The position numbers were made by a program, and so were the translations under genes. Below the pieces are notes generated by a model. The model was not told the origin of the DNA and made no database searches. It worked only from the letters and a program-made list of their open reading frames with translations. Below are positions 15,196 through 23,894 of a DNA stretch of 32,639 nt, piece by piece. Each line of letters begins with the position of its first letter. Positions within the stretch are counted from its first letter, which is position 1. Source of the stretch: Roseovarius sp. MMSF_3359 (GTDB lineage Bacteria; Pseudomonadota; Alphaproteobacteria; Rhodobacterales; Rhodobacteraceae); contig NZ_JASHJC010000025.1 of NCBI RefSeq assembly GCF_030733385.1, forward strand, positions 1-32,639. The letters are read 5' to 3'.

Positions 15196-15876
15196 ATGAA
15201 AATCGGCATCCTCATCACCGGCCATGCGATCCCCGAATTCGAACAGGATTTCGGCGGGGACTACGATGCGGTTTTTGCCCATATGCTGCGCGGTCACGGG
15301 TTTGAGTTCGTGGGCTACAATGTCGTCGATGGCGAATTCCCCGAGGGCCCGGCATCGGCGGATGGCTGGCTCATTACCGGCTCCAAACACGGTGCTTACG
15401 AAGATCACGACTGGATCCCGCCGCTAGAACAACTCATTCGCGACATCTATGCCGATGGCCGACCGCTGGTCGGGGTGTGTTTCGGCCATCAGGTCGTGGC
15501 GCAGGCCCTGGGCGGCAAGGTCGAGAAATTCAGTGGCGGCTGGTCCGTGGGCCATACGAGCTACACAATCGAAGGTCAGGACATGGCGATCAACGCCTGG
15601 CATCAGGACCAGGTGACGGAACTGCCCCCAGGGGCCGAGGTCATTGGCTCGTCCGATTTCTGCGCCAATGCCGCGCTGCTTTATGACAATCGCATCTACA
15701 CGATCCAGCCGCATCCCGAATTCACCTCTCGCATGGTGGGGCAATTGCTTGATACGCGCGGGCGCGGCGTGGTGCCGGATGAGTTGATGGATGATGCCCG
15801 AACCAAGCTCGACGCGCCGATCGACAGCGATCAGATCGCGGACCGCGTCGCGAATTTCTTTAAACGAGGAGCCTGA
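15196..15876 (+). CDS. Class I glutamine amidotransferase (putative gamma-glutamyl hydrolase)
   Basis: The 226-residue protein is a free-standing class I glutamine amidotransferase domain. It has the nucleophile elbow GVCFGHQ (Cys at about 95), an oxyanion segment TGSKHGAYED, and the His-x-Glu of the triad in HPEF near 174-176. In amine catabolism such domains hydrolyse gamma-glutamyl amides (the job of PuuD), releasing glutamate and the oxidised amine product. The sequence is closer in look to the GuaA-type domain than to classical PuuD, so its exact substrate is uncertain. It stops three bases before the ATG of the second ligase, so the two are co-translated. The short leader holds the TTTGATCAAA palindrome. 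Confidence 0.85.
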   Translation: MKIGILITGHAIPEFEQDFGGDYDAVFAHMLRGHGFEFVGYNVVDGEFPEGPASADGWLITGSKHGAYEDHDWIPPLEQLIRDIYADGRPLVGVCFGHQVVAQALGGKVEKFSGGWSVGHTSYTIEGQDMAINAWHQDQVTELPPGAEVIGSSDFCANAALLYDNRIYTIQPHPEFTSRMVGQLLDTRGRGVVPDELMDDARTKLDAPIDSDQIADRVANFFKRGA

Positions 15877-15879
15877 GAC

Positions 15880-17241
15880 ATGGCCGACTGGAAAGACAAC
15901 CTGCCGCAAGCTGCCAAGACCTACCTGGAGGGTCGCCGCCTCGACGAGGTCGAATGCATCGTCTCCGACCTGCCCGGCATTGCGCGCGGCAAGGCGGTTC
16001 CGGCATCGAAATTCGCCAAGCAGGATTATTTCCACCTGCCGGATTCGATCTTTTACCAGACGATCACCGGCGATTGGGGGGAGGCCGCCGACGAGGAAGA
16101 GGGCTTTATCGAAAAGGACATGATCCTGAGGCCCGATTTCGCCACGGCAACGGCCGCGCCCTGGACCGGCGACTGGACGTTGCAGGTCATCCACGACGCC
16201 GAGGACCGCAAGGGCAACCCGATCCCCTTCTCGCCGCGCAATGTACTCAAGCGGGTGGTAGACCTCTATGCCGAGCGTGGCCTCAAGGCCGTCGTCGCCC
16301 CCGAGATGGAGTTTTTCATCGTCGCCCCCAACATTGACCCGGCCCATGAGATCAAGCCGATGATGGGCCGTTCGGGCCGCCCTGCCGCCGCGCGGCAGGC
16401 CTATTCGATGACCGCCGTGGATGAGTTCGGCCCCGTCATCGACGACATCTATGATTTCGCCGAACATCAGGGGTTTGAGATCGACGGCATCACCCAGGAA
16501 GGCGGCGCCGGGCAGCTTGAGATCAACCTGCTGCATGGCGATCCGGTGAAACTCGCCGACGAGGTGTTCTATTTCAAACGTCTCATTCGCGAGGCCGCCC
16601 TGCGCCATGACGCCTTTGCGACCTTCATGGCCAAACCCATCGCCGAAGAGCCGGGATCGGCCATGCATATTCACCACTCGATCCTCGACATCAAAACCGG
16701 CGAGAACATCTTTTCAGGGCCACAGGGCGGAGAGACGGACGCGTTTTATCACTTCATCGGCGGCTTGCAGAAATACATGCCCGCGGCCATCGCCGTGCAG
16801 GCGCCTTACGTGAATTCCTATCGCCGCTACGTCAAGGACAACGCCGCGCCGATCAACCTGGCCTGGGCGCGCGATAACCGCACCACCGGCATCCGCGTGC
16901 CGCTCAGCGGTCCCAAGGCGCGGCGCGTCGAAAACCGTCTGGCCGGGATGGATTGCAACCCCTACCTCGCGATCGCCTCCTCGCTTGCCTGCGGCCTTCT
17001 GGGCATGATGAACGAGACCCGACCGGACAAGCAGTTCAAGGGCGACGCCTATGCCGGGGACTCAGAGATCCCGCAGGTGCTGGGCGAGGCTCTGGATCTC
17101 TTTGATGAGGCGACCGAGTTGCACAAGATCCTCGGCCCAGAATTCGCACGGGTCTATTCCATCGTGAAACGCGCGGAGTATGACGAGTTCCTGCAGGTTA
17201 TTTCGCCGTGGGAACGTGAACACCTGCTGATGAATGTCTGA
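15880..17241 (+). CDS. puuA: Gamma-glutamylputrescine synthetase-like ligase (PuuA family)
   Basis: This 453-residue member of the glutamine synthetase superfamily most resembles PuuA/SpuB. That enzyme makes gamma-glutamylputrescine from glutamate, putrescine and ATP in the cytoplasm. Key blocks are EMEFF (about 145-149), QEGGAGQLEINL, SAMHIHHSI, RDNRTTGIRVPL and RVENRLAGMDCNPYL, which carry the metal ligands, the ATP site and the glutamate site. The length is normal for the family. An AGGAG lies about ten bases before the ATG. It sits between the amidotransferase and the PuuB-like oxidase, the expected order of partners in the gamma-glutamylation route. The amine substrate may be something other than putrescine. 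Confidence 0.88.
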   Translation: MADWKDNLPQAAKTYLEGRRLDEVECIVSDLPGIARGKAVPASKFAKQDYFHLPDSIFYQTITGDWGEAADEEEGFIEKDMILRPDFATATAAPWTGDWTLQVIHDAEDRKGNPIPFSPRNVLKRVVDLYAERGLKAVVAPEMEFFIVAPNIDPAHEIKPMMGRSGRPAAARQAYSMTAVDEFGPVIDDIYDFAEHQGFEIDGITQEGGAGQLEINLLHGDPVKLADEVFYFKRLIREAALRHDAFATFMAKPIAEEPGSAMHIHHSILDIKTGENIFSGPQGGETDAFYHFIGGLQKYMPAAIAVQAPYVNSYRRYVKDNAAPINLAWARDNRTTGIRVPLSGPKARRVENRLAGMDCNPYLAIASSLACGLLGMMNETRPDKQFKGDAYAGDSEIPQVLGEALDLFDEATELHKILGPEFARVYSIVKRAEYDEFLQVISPWEREHLLMNV

Positions 17242-17288
17242 TCCCGGCGGCACCGGCGGAATTTGCGTATTTTTGGAAAGGTGAAGGC

Positions 17289-18593
17289 ATGAACCTGCTC
17301 TATGCCAATGACCGTCCGGGAGAATACCCCGAAAGTTGGTACGCGGCGACCGCAACGCCGCTGAACCCTTTCGAACGGCTAAAGGGCCAGACGCGCGCGG
17401 ATGTCTGCGTCATTGGCGGCGGCTATACCGGATTGTCGGCCGCGCTGCACCTGGCCGAAGCGGGGCGCGACGTGGTGCTCTTGGACGCGCATCGCGTGGG
17501 CTTTGGCGCCTCGGGGCGCAATGGCGGGCAGTTGGGCAGCGGTCAGCGGATGGGCCAGGACGGTTTGGAAAAACTGGTCGGTCGCGACGATGCCGCGAAG
17601 CTCTGGGCATTGGCCGAGGACGCCAAGGACCTGGTCAAATCGCTGGTTGCGAAACACAAGATCGACTGCCATCTGAAACCCGGTATCGCCCATGCCTGTT
17701 TCTCCAAGCGCGAGGTGGCCGAAGAACACGAATATGCCGAGCACCTGCAAACCCGCTATGGCTATGGCGAGATCGAGCCCTTGGACCATGACCAGTTGCA
17801 GGCGATCTGCCCTTCGCCCTCCTATGTGGGCGGTACGCTCGACATGGGCGCGGGGCATCTGCATCCGCTCTCCTATGCGCTCGGCTTGGCGCGGGCCGCG
17901 GCGGCGGCGGGCGTACGGATCCATGAGAAATCCGAAGTGCATGACATCATTCCGGGCAGCAAGGCGGTGGTGCGGACCAATCATGGACAGGTCGAAGCCG
18001 ATCACGTGATCCTCGGCTGCAACGGCTATCTGGGCGGGCTTGATCGCAAGGTGGCGGCGCGGGTCATGCCGATCAACAATTTCATCGCGGCGACGGAACC
18101 GTTGGGAGATGAAGCCGACAAGGTGCTGGCGCGCGATGTTGCCATTGCAGATACCAAGTTCGTCATCAATTATTTCCGCCTTTCCCACGACAAACGCCTG
18201 CTTTTCGGCGGCGGTGAAAGCTATGGCTACAAATTCCCCGCCGATATCGCCGCGACCGTCCGCAAACCGATGCTGCAGATCTTTCCCCATTTGCGGGATG
18301 TCAGGATCGACTACACCTGGGGTGGCACGCTTGGCATTACCATGAAACGGATGCCCTACCTCGCGCGGCTTGCACCCAATATCCTGACCGCCTCGGGATA
18401 TTCCGGCCATGGCGTCGGGACCGCGACCCATGCGGGCTGGCTCATGGCGCAGGCGATCGCCGGTCAGACGGACGGTTTCGACACAATGGCGCGCATTCCC
18501 ACGTCGACCTTTCCCGGTGGTTCAATGATGCGCTCGCCGCTTCTGGTGCTGGCGATGACCTGGTACGCGACCCGCGACCGGCTTGGTATCTGA
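17289..18593 (+). CDS. puuB: FAD-dependent gamma-glutamylputrescine oxidase-like protein (PuuB)
   Basis: The 434-residue flavoprotein of the DAO family has the dinucleotide motif VIGGGYTGLSAALHLAEAG (about residues 41-59), and then VLLDAHRVGFGASGRNGGQ, which is typical of PuuB. It would oxidise the amino end of a gamma-glutamylated amine to an aldehyde, giving ammonia and peroxide. The C-terminal GYSGHGVGTATHAGWLMA block near 376-393 completes the FAD fold. The next enzyme, a PuuC-type aldehyde dehydrogenase, is not in the cluster. The start follows GGAAAGGTGAAGG. It lies 47 bases behind the PuuA-like gene and is probably in the same transcript. Confidence 0.9.
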   Translation: MNLLYANDRPGEYPESWYAATATPLNPFERLKGQTRADVCVIGGGYTGLSAALHLAEAGRDVVLLDAHRVGFGASGRNGGQLGSGQRMGQDGLEKLVGRDDAAKLWALAEDAKDLVKSLVAKHKIDCHLKPGIAHACFSKREVAEEHEYAEHLQTRYGYGEIEPLDHDQLQAICPSPSYVGGTLDMGAGHLHPLSYALGLARAAAAAGVRIHEKSEVHDIIPGSKAVVRTNHGQVEADHVILGCNGYLGGLDRKVAARVMPINNFIAATEPLGDEADKVLARDVAIADTKFVINYFRLSHDKRLLFGGGESYGYKFPADIAATVRKPMLQIFPHLRDVRIDYTWGGTLGITMKRMPYLARLAPNILTASGYSGHGVGTATHAGWLMAQAIAGQTDGFDTMARIPTSTFPGGSMMRSPLLVLAMTWYATRDRLGI

Positions 18594-18770
18594 CGGGCGC
18601 CTACCCCCCCCTTAAATCCCTGTCATTCACGCAATGCCTTGCGCCGGATCGGCAGGGCAGACCCCTGCGTTCCTGCCGGCACGAAATTGCCGGGCAGTGT
18701 CGTATTTTCTTTGCGCGACGAGGTAATTGTTTTAGAAAGTCCGAAAAGATTCTTCAGGAAAGCCGAAAAC

Positions 18771-19982
18771 ATGACCCTAGCCCCCAATGTTTACGACGCC
18801 GAGCCCATCCCCGCCGCCGCCCGCGCGGAAATCGACAAGATGTTGGAAACAGGCGACCTTTTCCGATACACGGCACCGGAAAATGCGCCCGTGACACTGC
18901 TGGAGCAGGAGTTTGCCGCGCTGATGGGCAGCCGATATGCGCTTGCGGTTTCCTCCTGCTCGGCGGCGCTTTTTCTGTCTCTCAAGGCGCTTGGCCTGCC
19001 CCGTGACACCCGCGTCCTGATCCCCGCTTTCACCTTTGCCGCCGTCCCCTCCGCCGTCATTCATGCCGATTGCATCCCCGTGCTTTGCGAAGTGGGCGAC
19101 AATTACCGCATTGATATCAACGATTTCGAACACAACCTCGATGACACGATCGGCGCAGTGATCATCAGTCACATGCGCGGCCATACGTCGGATATGGATG
19201 AGATCATGGCGCTCTGCCATGCCCGTGGTGTTCCGGTGATCGAGGACGCTGCGCATTCGCTCGGGACCACGTGGCATGGGCGCAATATCGGCACGATCGG
19301 TCGGGTCGGCTGCTTCAGCTTCCAATCCTACAAGCTGGTCAATGCGGGCGAAGGCGGGATCATGATCACCGATGATCCGGACCTGATCGCGCGGGCCGTC
19401 ATCATGTCCGGCGCCTATGAGCACAACTGGGCCAAGCATTTCACCGCCGCGGATACTGACCTCGACGTGGCCTTTGCCAAGACGCAGAACATGCTGCCGC
19501 TCTACAACCTTCGGCTCAGCAACCTGTCGGCGGCAATCATCCGCCCGCAACTTGCCGAAATCCCGCGCCGCGTGAGCGATGGCCGCCGCAATCACGACTA
19601 TGTCGCCGAACGGCTGAACACCTCGCCCTGGCTCGACGTTCCGGAGAAACTGGCGCAAGAGGAACGCGCGCCTGACTCGATCCAGTTCAACCTGATCGGC
19701 CTCAGCCCGGATGAAACCCACGCCTTTGTCGCCGCGGCGGAGTTGCGAGGGGTCAAGATACAGGTCTTTGGGCAAAGCACGGACAATGCCCGGGCCTTCT
19801 GGAACTGGCGGTTCATCCCAGGCGAGACGCCGGAATTGCCCAAGACCCACAACATGCTGATGAAGGCATGCGACACCCGCCTGCCCGCCCGCCTGACCAC
19901 GGCCGACCTGGACCTGATCGCCGATGCGATCACCGGTGCCGTGGCCGAGGTCATGGCCCCCGCGCGCGCCTACGGCACCTGA
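18771..19982 (+). CDS. DegT/DnrJ/EryC1/StrS-family PLP aminotransferase
   Basis: The 403-residue enzyme is a fold-type I PLP aminotransferase of the DegT family, usually acting on sugar or polyol ketones and some small ketoacids. Lys188 (SFQSYKLVNAGEGG) is the expected PLP lysine. IEDAAHS (157-163) holds the Asp that contacts the pyridine nitrogen, and SSCSAAL (61-67) is the phosphate-binding turn. The frame is open to 18639, but those upstream residues do not resemble the family; the ATG at 18771 starts MTLAPNVYDAEPIP. Here it has no sugar-nucleotide neighbours and instead sits between amine-catabolic genes and another aminotransferase, so a catabolic or amine-shuttling role is an inference. 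Confidence 0.87.
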   Translation: MTLAPNVYDAEPIPAAARAEIDKMLETGDLFRYTAPENAPVTLLEQEFAALMGSRYALAVSSCSAALFLSLKALGLPRDTRVLIPAFTFAAVPSAVIHADCIPVLCEVGDNYRIDINDFEHNLDDTIGAVIISHMRGHTSDMDEIMALCHARGVPVIEDAAHSLGTTWHGRNIGTIGRVGCFSFQSYKLVNAGEGGIMITDDPDLIARAVIMSGAYEHNWAKHFTAADTDLDVAFAKTQNMLPLYNLRLSNLSAAIIRPQLAEIPRRVSDGRRNHDYVAERLNTSPWLDVPEKLAQEERAPDSIQFNLIGLSPDETHAFVAAAELRGVKIQVFGQSTDNARAFWNWRFIPGETPELPKTHNMLMKACDTRLPARLTTADLDLIADAITGAVAEVMAPARAYGT

Positions 19983-20033
19983 CCGCTTTACACGCCGCCC
20001 TGCCGCCTCCTACTGTGCCGGCAGGAGGCGGAG

Positions 20034-20933
20034 ATGACGGATTTTTCTGACGGCGCGGCGTGGATCAAGGGGCGTATCGTTCCGATTACGCAGGCAAGTA
20101 TTGGCGTGACCGACTGGGCGGTGACCCATTCCGATGTCACCTATGATGTCGTGCCCGTCTGGAACGGCGCCTTTTTCCGACTTGATGACTACCTGGCGCG
20201 GTTCGAGGCGTCGATTTCCGCCTGTCGGATGGATATCGGCCTGGACCGCGCGGGGATCACCGAGGCCTTGCAGCAAATCGTCGGCAAATCCGGTCTGCGG
20301 AATGCCTATTGCGCGATGGTCGCCGCGCGCGGCACCCCGCTTATCCCCGGAAGCCGCGACCCGCGTGAATGCGGCAACCACTTCTATGCCTGGTGCGTGC
20401 CTTACATCCACGTGGTCAAATCTGAGATCGCCGATGCGGGCGTGACCGTCTGGCTATCCCGGGACACGCGCCGCATCCCGCCCGACAGCGTCAACCCGCG
20501 CGCCAAGAACTACCATTGGGGGGATTTCACCGCCGGTCTCTTCGAGGCCAAGGATGCCGGGTATGAGACGGTTATCCTCTCGGATCACAACGGTAACGTG
20601 ACCGAAGGCCCGGGTTTCAACCTTTTCGCGCTCAAGGGCGACACGGTCATCACCGCCGATACCGGCGTTCTGCACGGCATCACGCGGCAAACCGCGCTGG
20701 AGCTTTGTCGGGCAAAGGGTCTTGTGACCGAGGAAAGGGCCTTGCCGGTGGACGAGCTGATGCAGGCGGACGAGGTGTTCCTTTCCAGTTCCGGCGGCGG
20801 CATCATCCCGGTTCGGCAGATCGGCGAGCGGGTCTTTTCAAACGGCGCCGCCGGTCCGGTCGCCAGCGGGTTGCGGCAGGACTATTTCAAACTGCTCAAC
20901 ACCCCGGATTACAGGACAATGGTCACCTATTAG
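20034..20933 (+). CDS. Class IV aminotransferase (branched-chain / D-amino acid type)
   Basis: The 299-residue enzyme belongs to fold-type IV PLP transaminases (IlvE, D-amino acid transaminase, aminodeoxychorismate lyase). Lys158 in PRAKNYHWGD is the PLP lysine, and E191 with GFNLF and TGVLHGITRQT (210-220) form the cofactor site. The substrate is not decided by these motifs. A near-perfect AGGAGG five bases before ATG indicates strong translation. It follows the DegT-type gene by 51 bases. Its stop overlaps by four bases, tail to tail, with the acyl-CoA ligase on the other strand, leaving no room for an intergenic terminator. Confidence 0.87.
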   Translation: MTDFSDGAAWIKGRIVPITQASIGVTDWAVTHSDVTYDVVPVWNGAFFRLDDYLARFEASISACRMDIGLDRAGITEALQQIVGKSGLRNAYCAMVAARGTPLIPGSRDPRECGNHFYAWCVPYIHVVKSEIADAGVTVWLSRDTRRIPPDSVNPRAKNYHWGDFTAGLFEAKDAGYETVILSDHNGNVTEGPGFNLFALKGDTVITADTGVLHGITRQTALELCRAKGLVTEERALPVDELMQADEVFLSSSGGGIIPVRQIGERVFSNGAAGPVASGLRQDYFKLLNTPDYRTMVTY

Positions 20934-22423
20934 GCCATCGCCATCTCGGACAGCAACCGGCGCTGGATCTTGCCGGACGGGCCTTTGGGCAGTTCGTCCA
21001 TGAAATGGATGTGATCGGGGCATTTGAACGCGCCCAGCCTTGTCCGGCAGATCTCCAGGAGTTCGTCTTCGGACAGGTTCGAGCTATCGTCGATCTTGAC
21101 CGCCGCCTCGATCCGCTCGCCATAGCTGTCGCAGGGGCGCGAAAACGCCGCCGCTTCGATCACGTCCGGGTGCGAATAAAGCGCCTCGTCGATCTCGCGC
21201 GGGGCGATATTCTCGCCGCCCTTGATGATGAGCTCCTTCAACCGCCCGGTGATGTATAGATACCCGTCATCGTCCATCCGGCCCAGGTCACCGGTCCGCA
21301 GCCAGCCATCGGGCGTGAACGTGTCGCGCGTGGCTTGCGCGTTCTTCAGGTATTCGCGCATCACGTTGGGGCCACGCACCGCAACCTCGCCTTCCTGACC
21401 CGCGGGCTGGGGTGCGAAATCCCGCGACAGAATGCTGACCTCGTTGCCAAACGCCACGCCGGGCGAGCCGATCTTGCGCTCGCCGGGCGGCAGCGGGTTC
21501 GACAGGATCTGCGCCGCGGTTTCGGTCAGCCCCATGGTCTCGATGATCGGCACGCCAAACCGGCTCTCGAACGCCGTCTGCACATCGGGCGACAGCGGCG
21601 AGGAGGCGGAGCGGCCAAAGCGCAACCGGTCCTTGGTGGTGGCATCGGGGTCGAGATCGGAGTGCAGCAGGTGCGATATGATCGTGGGGACGACCGAAAA
21701 CCAGGTGGCGCCGGTCGTCGCTATGTTTTCCCAGAACCGGCTGGCGGAGAAGCGCGGGCACATGGCCAGCGACCCGCCCGACACGAGCGCCCCCATGACC
21801 GTCACGCAAAGCCCGTTGATATGACAGATCGGTAGCACGCAAAGCCCCCGATCCTCGGGCGTCAGCGCATGGGCAATGGCGGTGGTCCATCCACCGGCGA
21901 GCAGGCTCGATTGCGTGTGCACGACACCCTTGGGACGACCGGTGGTGCCGGACGTATACATCAGCAGAGCGTGATCTTGGTGCGCCACCGGATGCAGGGG
22001 CGTCGTGCCTTCGCCGTCGGGATCAAGGCGCGTGATACGCCCGCCCGACGCCCCGCGGAACATCTCCAACTGACTATCATCGACAAAAGCAAAGCGGCTC
22101 TCGGAATGATCGAGCGCATAGGCGATCGCCTCCTGCCCGGCGACAAGGTTGATCATCGTCGCGCGAAAACCGCCGTAAAGAACGCCCATAAGACACTGAA
22201 CTGCCGCCCGCCCGTTGGGCATCATGATCGCCACGCTTTCGCCATGGGCGATGCCCTCGGAGGTCAAGTAACCCGCGATGCGGGCGGCAGTATCGCGCAA
22301 ATCGGTCCAGCTGAGGCTTTCCTCCCCTTCGGGAAAGACAAAGGCCGAACCCTCCCCAATTGCGCGTTTCTCAATCCAGTCACGGAGCGTACCGGAAGGT
22401 GGTTGATCCGCAGACAGTGTCAT
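20930..22423 (-). CDS. sauT: Acyl-CoA ligase, candidate sulfoacetate-CoA ligase (SauT)
   Basis: The 497-residue adenylate-forming enzyme (ANL superfamily) has the P-loop YTSGTTGRPKG (156-166), GLTETAA, then TGDLGRMDDDGYLYITGR, KGGENIAPREI and the C-terminal catalytic Lys485 (GPSGKIQRR). It should make an acyl-CoA from a carboxylate, ATP and CoA. The ATG at 22423 overlaps the stop of the preceding aldehyde dehydrogenase (ATGA), so the two are translationally coupled and their substrates should be linked: ligase product = dehydrogenase substrate. That pairing, with a transporter and a divergent regulator, is the sauST arrangement of Cupriavidus necator. The sulfoacetate assignment is an inference from context; other short acids are possible. 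Confidence 0.75.
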   Translation of the reverse strand: MTLSADQPPSGTLRDWIEKRAIGEGSAFVFPEGEESLSWTDLRDTAARIAGYLTSEGIAHGESVAIMMPNGRAAVQCLMGVLYGGFRATMINLVAGQEAIAYALDHSESRFAFVDDSQLEMFRGASGGRITRLDPDGEGTTPLHPVAHQDHALLMYTSGTTGRPKGVVHTQSSLLAGGWTTAIAHALTPEDRGLCVLPICHINGLCVTVMGALVSGGSLAMCPRFSASRFWENIATTGATWFSVVPTIISHLLHSDLDPDATTKDRLRFGRSASSPLSPDVQTAFESRFGVPIIETMGLTETAAQILSNPLPPGERKIGSPGVAFGNEVSILSRDFAPQPAGQEGEVAVRGPNVMREYLKNAQATRDTFTPDGWLRTGDLGRMDDDGYLYITGRLKELIIKGGENIAPREIDEALYSHPDVIEAAAFSRPCDSYGERIEAAVKIDDSSNLSEDELLEICRTRLGAFKCPDHIHFMDELPKGPSGKIQRRLLSEMAMA

Positions 22424-23829
22424 TTTCCCGCGACATTCCAATAGGATGCAAAGATGTCATCAACCGCCGGCTCATTGGCCGGGATTTCGCGGATTACCTT
22501 GGTGGTCTGCATGAAATGACGCCAATGCAGGTTGTCATCGATCGAATTTCCGCCCCAGGTGCCGCAGCCCATGCTGAGCGAAAACGGCATGCCGTTGTTG
22601 AACGCCCCGCCGGTGGCGAAACAATGCGCCTGGTTGACGATCACCCGGCAGGTCGGGAGCGCGGCGCCCAATGCCATGGCGCGGCTGTCATCCGCGCTGT
22701 GCAGGCCGATGGAATGGCCTGCCCCCATGTGGTCCAGGATGCGCGCGGCGATGGACTGCGCATCATCGAAATCCCGCGCGCGGTAGAGCGCCGCAACACG
22801 GCTCAGCTTCTCGCCCGAAAGCGGATGATCCGGCCCGATCCCGTCGGTTTCAACGGCCAGGAACCTCGTGTCGGTGGGCACCTTGCCCGCCATGCCAAGC
22901 GCGTCGAGCATGGGGCCGGCATCCTGCGCGATCACCGCGCGGTTCAGGTGACCATCGGGCCAGAGCTTGGCGATGATGCCGTCGGCCTCGGAGGCGGGCA
23001 CCAGCGCACCGCCTTCCCTGGCCATCGCGGCGACAAAATCGTCGTAGACCGCGTCAACAACAACGATCTCGTTCTCGGACGAGCAGGACGTCGCATTGTC
23101 GAAACATTTGGACGCTGCGATCTTGGCGGCGGCGGCTTGTAGATCGGCGGTCTCATCCACGATCACAGTGACGTTGCCCGCCCCCACGGCCACCGCTGGC
23201 GTGCCGCTTGTATAGGCGCGGCGCACGTTGTCCTGACTGCCGGTCACCACCAGCAGGTCCGCCGCCTCCAGCATCCGTTGCGTCTTGGCCTTGGAGCCAG
23301 GGGCCGGGACCATCTGCACCAGGTCATGATCGAGGCCGATCTTGTCGAACTCGGCATATATGTACGAGAGCAGCAATTCGCAGCTCGGGATGCCCTTGGG
23401 CGAAGGCGAGAGCACAATGGCATTGCCGCATTTGAGCGCGTTGATGATGTTGTTGGCAGGCGTCGCCGCCGGGTTGGTTGACGGCACGACCGCGCCGATC
23501 ACGCCCATCGGGCGGGCGATTTTCGTGATCCCCGTGGCCGGATCGTCGTCGATCACGCCGCAGGTTTTTGCGCCCGCGATATCGCGCATGAGGCCCAGTG
23601 TCTTGCGGTGGTTCTTGGTGATCTTGTCCGGCACATTGCCGAGACCGGTTGTCTTGACCGCCAGTTCCGCCAGCGCCCGGTTGCGCGCAGGCTCCATGAT
23701 GGCCCAACCGGCGGCGGCGGCGGCGTTGTCATACCGCTCCTGCGTGGCACCGGCCTCATAGGCCTGCTGCGCCACGCGTGCGCGGGCCATGACCTGATCG
23801 ACTTGGGAAAGATCGTCCTGGGCGTTCAT
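22420..23829 (-). CDS. sauS: CoA-acylating aldehyde dehydrogenase, candidate sulfoacetaldehyde dehydrogenase (SauS)
   Basis: The 469-residue enzyme belongs to the CoA-acylating aldehyde dehydrogenases (EutE/AdhE-N type). Catalytic Cys249 lies in FDNATSCSSENE, the acylating pattern FDN-x3-C-x-SE rather than the hydrolytic one. VIGAVVPSTNPAATPANNIINALKCGNAIVLSPSP is visible as the NAD-binding block in two runs (111-128 and 129-145). In the sau pathway it reduces sulfoacetyl-CoA to sulfoacetaldehyde. It overlaps the ligase by four bases and follows tctC by 65 bases. No glycyl-radical or microcompartment genes are near, so an ethanolamine or propanediol role is unlikely. The family is certain; the sulfonate substrate rests on context. 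Confidence 0.8.
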   Translation of the reverse strand: MNAQDDLSQVDQVMARARVAQQAYEAGATQERYDNAAAAAGWAIMEPARNRALAELAVKTTGLGNVPDKITKNHRKTLGLMRDIAGAKTCGVIDDDPATGITKIARPMGVIGAVVPSTNPAATPANNIINALKCGNAIVLSPSPKGIPSCELLLSYIYAEFDKIGLDHDLVQMVPAPGSKAKTQRMLEAADLLVVTGSQDNVRRAYTSGTPAVAVGAGNVTVIVDETADLQAAAAKIAASKCFDNATSCSSENEIVVVDAVYDDFVAAMAREGGALVPASEADGIIAKLWPDGHLNRAVIAQDAGPMLDALGMAGKVPTDTRFLAVETDGIGPDHPLSGEKLSRVAALYRARDFDDAQSIAARILDHMGAGHSIGLHSADDSRAMALGAALPTCRVIVNQAHCFATGGAFNNGMPFSLSMGCGTWGGNSIDDNLHWRHFMQTTKVIREIPANEPAVDDIFASYWNVAGK

Positions 23830-23854
23830 GGGGAATTCCTGATTGTTGGGGGAA

Positions 23855-23871
23855 AGGGCGCCGACCGCCCT
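23855..23871 (-). terminator. Hairpin between tctC and the aldehyde dehydrogenase
   Basis: AGGGCG (23855-23860) and CGCCCT (23866-23871) form a perfect stem. On the minus strand it is followed by TTTCC. It lies in the 65-base spacer after the solute-binding-protein gene, where hairpins commonly protect upstream mRNA and lower expression of the downstream enzymes. Confidence 0.4.
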
Positions 23872-23894
23872 CTCCGTTTTCAGATGTAAGGGGT

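Noticed and set aside
15424..16677. 417-codon open frame on the minus strand over the amidotransferase and PuuA-like genes
   Set aside because: It lies opposite two genes with clear catalytic motifs and has no family resemblance of its own.
17379..18431. 350-codon minus-strand open frame over the PuuB-like gene
   Set aside because: Antisense shadow in GC-rich DNA; the plus-strand FAD motifs are unmistakable.
18777..19850. 357-codon minus-strand open frame over the DegT-type aminotransferase
   Set aside because: Shadow of a gene with a clear PLP lysine and family motifs.
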